NCBI GenBank assembly: GCA_965226775.1
Contig: CBDDEI010000002.1
Location: 1,612,001 to 1,676,000 of the forward strand
DNA: 64,000 bases
Direction of reading: 5' to 3'
DNA from: CBDDEI01 sp965226775
Lineage (GTDB): Bacteria > Chloroflexota > Dehalococcoidia > SHYD01
Shown: in pieces, positions 59,192-64,000 of the stretch
Layout: every line of letters starts with the position of its first letter
Position numbering within the stretch: position 1 is the stretch's first letter
The notes under the pieces: generated by a model
Told to the model about the DNA's origin: nothing
Databases searched by the model: none
The model's input: only the letters and a program-made list of their open reading frames with translations
Made by a program: the position numbers and the translations under genes

Positions 59192-61948
59192 ATGGCAACA
59201 ATGACCAAATGGGTCTACCTCTTTGCTGAGGGATCCGGTGATATGCGCGATCTCCTCGGAGGAAAGGGCGCAGGCGTTGCAGAAATGACCCGCGCGCAGC
59301 TACCTGTGCCGCAGGGCTTTACCATCACCACCGAGGCGTGCAACGCCTTCTACCGCGTCAGCAAGCAGTTCCCTGATGGGTTGTGGGAGCAGGCAATGGA
59401 GGCCCTGGCCAACGTGGAGCAGCAGACCGGCAAGAAGTTCGGCGATTCCGAGAACCCCTTGCTAGTATCCGTCCGTTCAGGCGCAAAGTTCTCCATGCCG
59501 GGCATGATGGACACAGTTCTCAACCTCGGCCTGAACGAGGAGAGCCTTCAGGGACTCGTTGCGCAGACCGGCAACGAGCGCTTCGCTTACGATGCTTACC
59601 GCCGCTTTATCCAGATGTTCTCAAAAATCGTGCTGGATATGGAGCCGGAGCTCTTTGAGAAGCAACTCGAAGCCAAGAAACAGGCGGCCAAGGTCACCAC
59701 AGACGCAGAGCTGCCCGTAGACGCCTTGAAAGAGCTGGTCACCGGCTACAAGGACCTGGTGCAGCAACACTCCGGCAATCCCTTCCCAACCGAGCCGCTC
59801 CAGCAGTTGGAGCTCGCCATCAAAGCCGTCTTCAGCTCATGGATGAACAAGCGGGCCATCGACTACCGTGAGTTCCACCGCATTCCCCACGACTTGGGCA
59901 CTGCCGTCACTGTGCAGACTATGGTCTTTGGCAACATGGGTTGGGACTCCGGCACCGGCGTTGCCTTCACTCGCAACCCCCTCACCGGCGACAAAGTCCT
60001 GTACGGCGAATATCTCCAGAACGCTCAGGGTGAAGATGTGGTGGCCGGCATCCGCACACCCAAACCCATCGCTGAACTCAAGACCGACATGCCGCTGATC
60101 TATGACTCTTTGCTCAAAAACGCAGAGTCCTTGGAGAAGCACTACAAGGACATGCAGGATATCGAGTTTACTATCGAGCACGGCAAGCTCAACATGCTCC
60201 AGACTCGCTCCGGCAAGCGCTCCCCCAATGCCAGCGTAAAGATGGCGGTGGAGATGGCGCGCGAGGGCCTCATCGACAAGGAGGAAGCTCTGCGGCGGGT
60301 GGAGCCCGATCAGGTAGAGCAACTCCTGCACCGTCAGATCGATCCCGAAGCCAAGGTGCAGGTCATCGCCCGCGGCCTCAACGCATCGCCGGGGGCAGCC
60401 GTCGGTAAGGCCGTCTTCAACGCCGACCGCGCGGAAGAGCTCGCCAAGAAGGGTGAGAAGCTTATCCTCGTGCGCCCGGAGACCAACCCGGACGACGTCC
60501 ACGGCATCATTGCCGCGCAGGGCATTCTTACCGCACGCGGCGGCGCAACCAGCCACGCCGCAGTAGTGGCGCGCGGCCTGGGCAAGCCCTGTGTAGCCGG
60601 CTGCGAAGCCATCACCGTAGATCTTGAACGCAACCGCTTCACCGCAGACGGAGTGGTGGTGAACGAGGGCGACCTCCTCTCCATCAACGGCACCACCGGC
60701 GAAGTCATCCTGGGAGAGGTGCCACTTATCGAGCCCACCCTGGCCAATGAGCTACAGGAGTTGCTTGCTTGGGCCGACGAGACCCGTCGCCTCCAGATAT
60801 GGGCCAATGCAGACTACCCTCGTGATGCCGCGAAAGCGCTGGAGTACGGCGCGGAGGGCGTCGGCCTATGCCGCACGGAGCACATGTTCTTCGAGCCGGA
60901 GCGGCTGGCCGTCATCCGCGGCGCCATCGTCGCAGCCGGAGAGGCGGACATCGCCCCGCTTACTATGGGCGTGGACGAGAGTTCCGGTTACGTCAAACCG
61001 CTGAAACCTCATCGAGACACCAGCAACGAGGCCCACGCGGCCTATCTGTCAAACATCAAGAAGCTGGAGGAGTTCCAGACCAGCGACTTCACCGGCCTCT
61101 TTGGGGTCATGGACAACCTGCCGGTAGTTATCCGCCTTCTGGACCCGCCTCTCCACGAGTTCCTCCCCCGCTACGACGAGCTCATGACCGAAGTCATTGA
61201 GCTGCGTCACAATGGCGACGAGAAGGAGCTTGCCGAGAAGGAACGCCTCTTTGAGACCGTCAGCAAGATGCGAGAAGCCAACCCAATGCTTGGCCTCCGC
61301 GGCTGCCGCCTGGGCATCCTCTACCCGGAGATGTACGAGATGCAGGTGCGGGCCATCATCAACGGCGCAATTGCCGTCAACAAAGAGGGTAAGACCGCCA
61401 AGCCGGAGATCATGATCCCGCTGACCGGCAGCGTCAATGAGATGGACCTCCTCACCAACCACCTTAAGGAGGTTGCTGAGGAGACCTTGAAAGACGCAGG
61501 CGTCGAGGTGCACTACAAGTTCGGCACGATGATTGAGGTGCCGCGAGCCGCCCTCATCGCCGAAGACATCGCCAAAACCGCAGAGTTCTTCTCCTTCGGC
61601 ACCAACGACCTCACCCAGATGGCATACGGCATTAGCCGTGACGATGCTGAGGGCAAGTTCCTCCTCCACTATGTAGAGAGTAAGATCCTGCCGGAGAACC
61701 CCTTCCAGGTGCTCGACCCGGATGGCGTGGGCAGGCTTATGCGCATTGCAGCCCAGGAAGGCCGGCGCACCCGCCCCGACCTAGAGTTGGGCATTTGCGG
61801 CGAGCACGGCGGCGACCCCGCCTCCATTGCTCTCTGCGACGACATTGGGCTCAACTACGTGAGTTGCTCCCCCTTCCGTGTGCCCATTGCCCGGCTGGCC
61901 GCAGCCCAGGCCGCCCTTGCCAAGAGCGCCATCGCGCACTCCGCGTAG
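59192..61948 (+). CDS. ppdK: Pyruvate, phosphate dikinase
   Basis: PPDK interconverts pyruvate + ATP + Pi with PEP + AMP + PPi, serving gluconeogenesis or pyrophosphate-linked glycolysis. The 918-aa protein has the ATP-grasp domain (LLGGKGAGVAEMTR, SGAKFSMPGMMDT), the central phospho-histidine domain (GGATSHAAVVARGLGKPC) and the PEP-binding barrel (GLCRTEHMFFEPER, GTNDLTQMAYG, GICGEHGGDP). AAGGGGG lies 5 bases before the ATG at 59192, preferred to 59174. A palindrome GTTCCTT/AAGGAAT (59159-59175) covers the region just upstream. A terminator follows. Confidence 0.96.
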   Translation: MATMTKWVYLFAEGSGDMRDLLGGKGAGVAEMTRAQLPVPQGFTITTEACNAFYRVSKQFPDGLWEQAMEALANVEQQTGKKFGDSENPLLVSVRSGAKFSMPGMMDTVLNLGLNEESLQGLVAQTGNERFAYDAYRRFIQMFSKIVLDMEPELFEKQLEAKKQAAKVTTDAELPVDALKELVTGYKDLVQQHSGNPFPTEPLQQLELAIKAVFSSWMNKRAIDYREFHRIPHDLGTAVTVQTMVFGNMGWDSGTGVAFTRNPLTGDKVLYGEYLQNAQGEDVVAGIRTPKPIAELKTDMPLIYDSLLKNAESLEKHYKDMQDIEFTIEHGKLNMLQTRSGKRSPNASVKMAVEMAREGLIDKEEALRRVEPDQVEQLLHRQIDPEAKVQVIARGLNASPGAAVGKAVFNADRAEELAKKGEKLILVRPETNPDDVHGIIAAQGILTARGGATSHAAVVARGLGKPCVAGCEAITVDLERNRFTADGVVVNEGDLLSINGTTGEVILGEVPLIEPTLANELQELLAWADETRRLQIWANADYPRDAAKALEYGAEGVGLCRTEHMFFEPERLAVIRGAIVAAGEADIAPLTMGVDESSGYVKPLKPHRDTSNEAHAAYLSNIKKLEEFQTSDFTGLFGVMDNLPVVIRLLDPPLHEFLPRYDELMTEVIELRHNGDEKELAEKERLFETVSKMREANPMLGLRGCRLGILYPEMYEMQVRAIINGAIAVNKEGKTAKPEIMIPLTGSVNEMDLLTNHLKEVAEETLKDAGVEVHYKFGTMIEVPRAALIAEDIAKTAEFFSFGTNDLTQMAYGISRDDAEGKFLLHYVESKILPENPFQVLDPDGVGRLMRIAAQEGRRTRPDLELGICGEHGGDPASIALCDDIGLNYVSCSPFRVPIARLAAAQAALAKSAIAHSA

Positions 61949-61965
61949 TTTTACCACCGCACACC

Positions 61966-62006
61966 AAGAGGGGCTCGTCTTGTTACACAGGAAGGCCCCT
62001 CTTTCA
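61966..62006 (+). terminator. Intrinsic terminator after ppdK
   Basis: AAGAGGGGC (61966-61974) pairs with GCCCCTCTT (61995-62003), a perfect 9-bp stem with a 20-base loop, followed by TTCAT. It separates ppdK from the helicase gene. Confidence 0.7.
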
Positions 62007-62069
62007 TGACTTACTACTAGAACGGAATATGCTGGACAGTACCGCACAAATGTACGACAATAGCTCTTG

Positions 62070-64000
62070 ATGCCCACCTCGTACGTTGCCCTAGATCTGG
62101 AAACCACTGGCCTTGACCCCCACCGCGATGAGATTATCGAAGTGGGCGCGGTCAAGTTCCAGGGCGCAGAGGTCATCGACACCTTCCAGACTTTTGTTAA
62201 GCCTCGGCAGGCGCTACCCGCCGCCATTCAGCTCCTCACCGGCATCTCTCCTGACGACCTCAAAGGCGCGCCGCCCTTCGCCGCCGTCGCCGGCGACCTC
62301 CTCCTTTTCTTGGGCGATAGTACTATCGTCGGACAGAATATCGCCTTCGACCTCTCCTTCCTCGCCAACCAGGGCATGGAGTTGCCCAACCCAGTCGGCG
62401 ACACGCTGCAACTCGCTAAGATCCTGGCGCCCTATCTCATAGAACGTAACCTCACCGCGTTGACCAACCACTTTGATGTGGCCTACTCCGTGAAGCACCG
62501 GGCGGTGGAGGACTCCATCGCTGCCCAGGGCGTGTTCCTAGCGCTGCGGGAGCGGGCCATAGCCCTGCATCCCACTATCATCAACACCCTCCTGCGCCTG
62601 GGCTCCAGCAGCGGCTGGGGTCTCACTCCCTTCTTTCAAGAGGTGCTGGAGAAGCAGCAGTCCGGCGGCGCTGCCAATGGCGCTGCTGTTATTGAGAAAG
62701 CCCCTGAGCCTACGGTGGTCGAAATCCACGAGTCTCTTACCGACTACCGCCCTACCAAAGCCAAGCAGGCAAAAGGCATCGACATCGAGTGGCTGAGCAC
62801 GTTGCTCGGCCCCGACGGCGGGCTGGCCCGCGCCTTCCTGGACTATGAGCACCGTCCGGAGCAGGTGGAGATGCTTCAAAGCCGCTGCGCAGGCGTTGCA
62901 GGACAAGCAGCATTTACTGGTGGAGGCAGGCACCGGCACAGGCAAGTCCCTGGCCTACCTGCTGCCCTCCTTGGTGCAAGCCATGAGCACGGGTTCGCCT
63001 GTAGTGGTCTCCACCCATACCCTGGCGCTGCAAGACCAGTTGCTCAGCAAAGACATCCCCCTCGCGCTGCAAGCCCTGCAGGCGGGTATCGAATCCAGCG
63101 ACAACGATCCCATCGGACTGCCCCTAGAGCAGGTGCGCTACGCCCAGCTCAAAGGGCGGAGCAACTACCTCTGTCTGCGGCGTTGGCAGACCGTGCTCCA
63201 GGGCACCAGCGAGAGCATCGACCCCGATTTCCTGGCCCGCATCACGGTGTGGCTGAACACCACGCAGACCGGCGATCGCACTGAGCTTGGCCTGAACCAG
63301 CGGGACGGCGTTGCGTGGGCGCGCCTCTCTGCAGAACAGGATAACTGCCCCCCCAACCAGTGCCTCGCAATGCGGGGCGGCGACTGCTTCCTGCACCAGG
63401 CCCGCCAAAAGGCCCAGGAAGCCCACCTGCTAGTTGTGAACCACGCCCTTTTAATCTCCGATCTCAAAGCGGGCAACACCCTCCTTCCCGAACACCAGCA
63501 CCTCGTCATCGATGAAGCGCACCACCTTGAGGGGGTCGCCACAGACCAGCTTGGCTTCCGGACGCGCATCTGGGACTTCCAGCACTACTTGGAGCGGTAC
63601 TACCAAGAGCCTGGCGGCCGCCCACAAGGGCTTATCGCGCAGATTGAGAGCGCGTTCAACACCAGCGGCCCTCTCTTCCAGACCAGAGTACAGGGACAGC
63701 GGCTGGCCACGGCGAAAGATTCCCTCCCGGGCGCACGCCGTCGGATGGAGCAGCTGTTCGACCTCCTGACCCAGTTTGTGCGGTCCAACGGCGAGGGTTC
63801 CGCGGAGTATAACCGCCGCGTGCGGCTTACCAGCGGGCCGCGCCGCCAAGAACCGTGGTCAGAGATAGAGCAGGCCTGGGAGGAGCTTCGTCTGGTGCTG
63901 GAATCACTCCAGAACGACCTTGAGTATCTGAAGGGCCCGCTGGAGATCCAGGCCCAGGTGCAGCTCGAACCCTTCTCCGATCTTCTCGCGGAGACCGTGG
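62070..64000 (+). pseudogene. dinG: DinG-like helicase with N-terminal exonuclease domain; frameshifted and cut by the window end
   Basis: The N-terminal part (62070 to about 62877) is a DnaQ-type 3'-5' exonuclease: YVALDLETTGLDPHRDEIIE, then IVGQNIAFDLSFL, and HRAVEDSIA. Near 62877-62880 the frame changes by one base: after RPEQVEML the correct continuation, KAAAQALQDKQHLLVEAGTG, is in the +1 frame. From there an XPD/DinG helicase domain is open to the window end, with Walker A EAGTGTGKS, possible Fe-S cysteines (NYLC, CPPNQC, GGDC), and DEAHHLE. The exonuclease-helicase order matches the Gram-positive-type DinG. The start is ATG 62070. The function is lost if the shift is real; a sequence error is equally possible. 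Confidence 0.82.

Noticed and set aside
62070..62890. Programmed frameshift in the DinG-like gene
   Set aside because: No slippery heptamer or downstream stimulatory hairpin is evident; mutation or sequence error is simpler.

Overview
The window is a dense bacterial chromosome segment with GC in the high 50s by eye. No rRNA, tRNA, phage, IS element or CRISPR array was found. Gene content suggests Chloroflexota, most likely a Dehalococcoidia/SAR202-type lineage: a CysO/CysM/JAMM sulfur-carrier cysteine system, paralogous Rieske ring-hydroxylating oxygenases, small zinc-ribbon proteins, a GH18 protein with WYLAEGST repeats, and PPDK beside PHP and DinG genes. This placement is an inference from gene content, not a phylogenetic result.

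Layout. 0-18.9 kb holds housekeeping genes: folC, fabF, galE, a 58-aa membrane protein, a SWIM zinc-finger protein, pfkA, a siroheme nitrite/sulfite reductase with a HemD-like gene, hinT-yqeK-rsfS, ndk, a YdcZ-type transporter, thiL-tsaE-tsaB, trxA-trxB, GNAT, a zinc-ribbon protein, two tiny ORFs, purU and an MFS transporter. 18.9-32.5 kb is a branched-chain amino acid locus: ilvD, ilvB, ilvN, [84-aa ORF, hicB, hicA], ilvC, leuA, leuC, leuD, leuB, cimA. It is headed by an attenuator with a 29-aa leader peptide ending in a Leu/Val codon run and an intrinsic terminator. 33-40.5 kb (minus strand) is an ECF sigma/anti-sigma unit followed by a membrane protein, a very long MacA-like adaptor, a MacB-like ATPase and permease, and a decayed lipoprotein amidase.

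40.5-48.6 kb (minus strand) is a sulfur-assimilation island: JAMM (Mec-type) protease, TusA-like protein, two-domain rhodanese, CysM, CysO-like carrier, MoeB/ThiF with a frameshifted MoaD domain in front, CysK, and an Rrf2/IscR-type regulator with an operator on its own promoter. A second operon follows (ThrC-like enzyme, NIL-domain protein, second CysO/MoaD-like carrier) under a well-conserved SAM-I riboswitch and terminator. SAM control of a ThrC-like enzyme and a sulfur carrier suggests a protein-thiocarboxylate route to homocysteine/methionine. This is the best candidate for an undescribed system here. 48.7-51.7 kb holds a tandem duplication of a Rieske oxygenase, including its terminator and promoter region. 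51.8-64 kb holds a methyltransferase, msrQ-msrP, tldD, the GH18 protein, PHP, ppdK, and a DinG-like helicase that runs off the window.

Several otherwise well-conserved genes carry single-base frame changes (GNAT at 26.8 kb, amidase at 33-34 kb, moaD at 44.5 kb, dinG at 62.9 kb). Some of these may be sequence errors rather than real pseudogenes.
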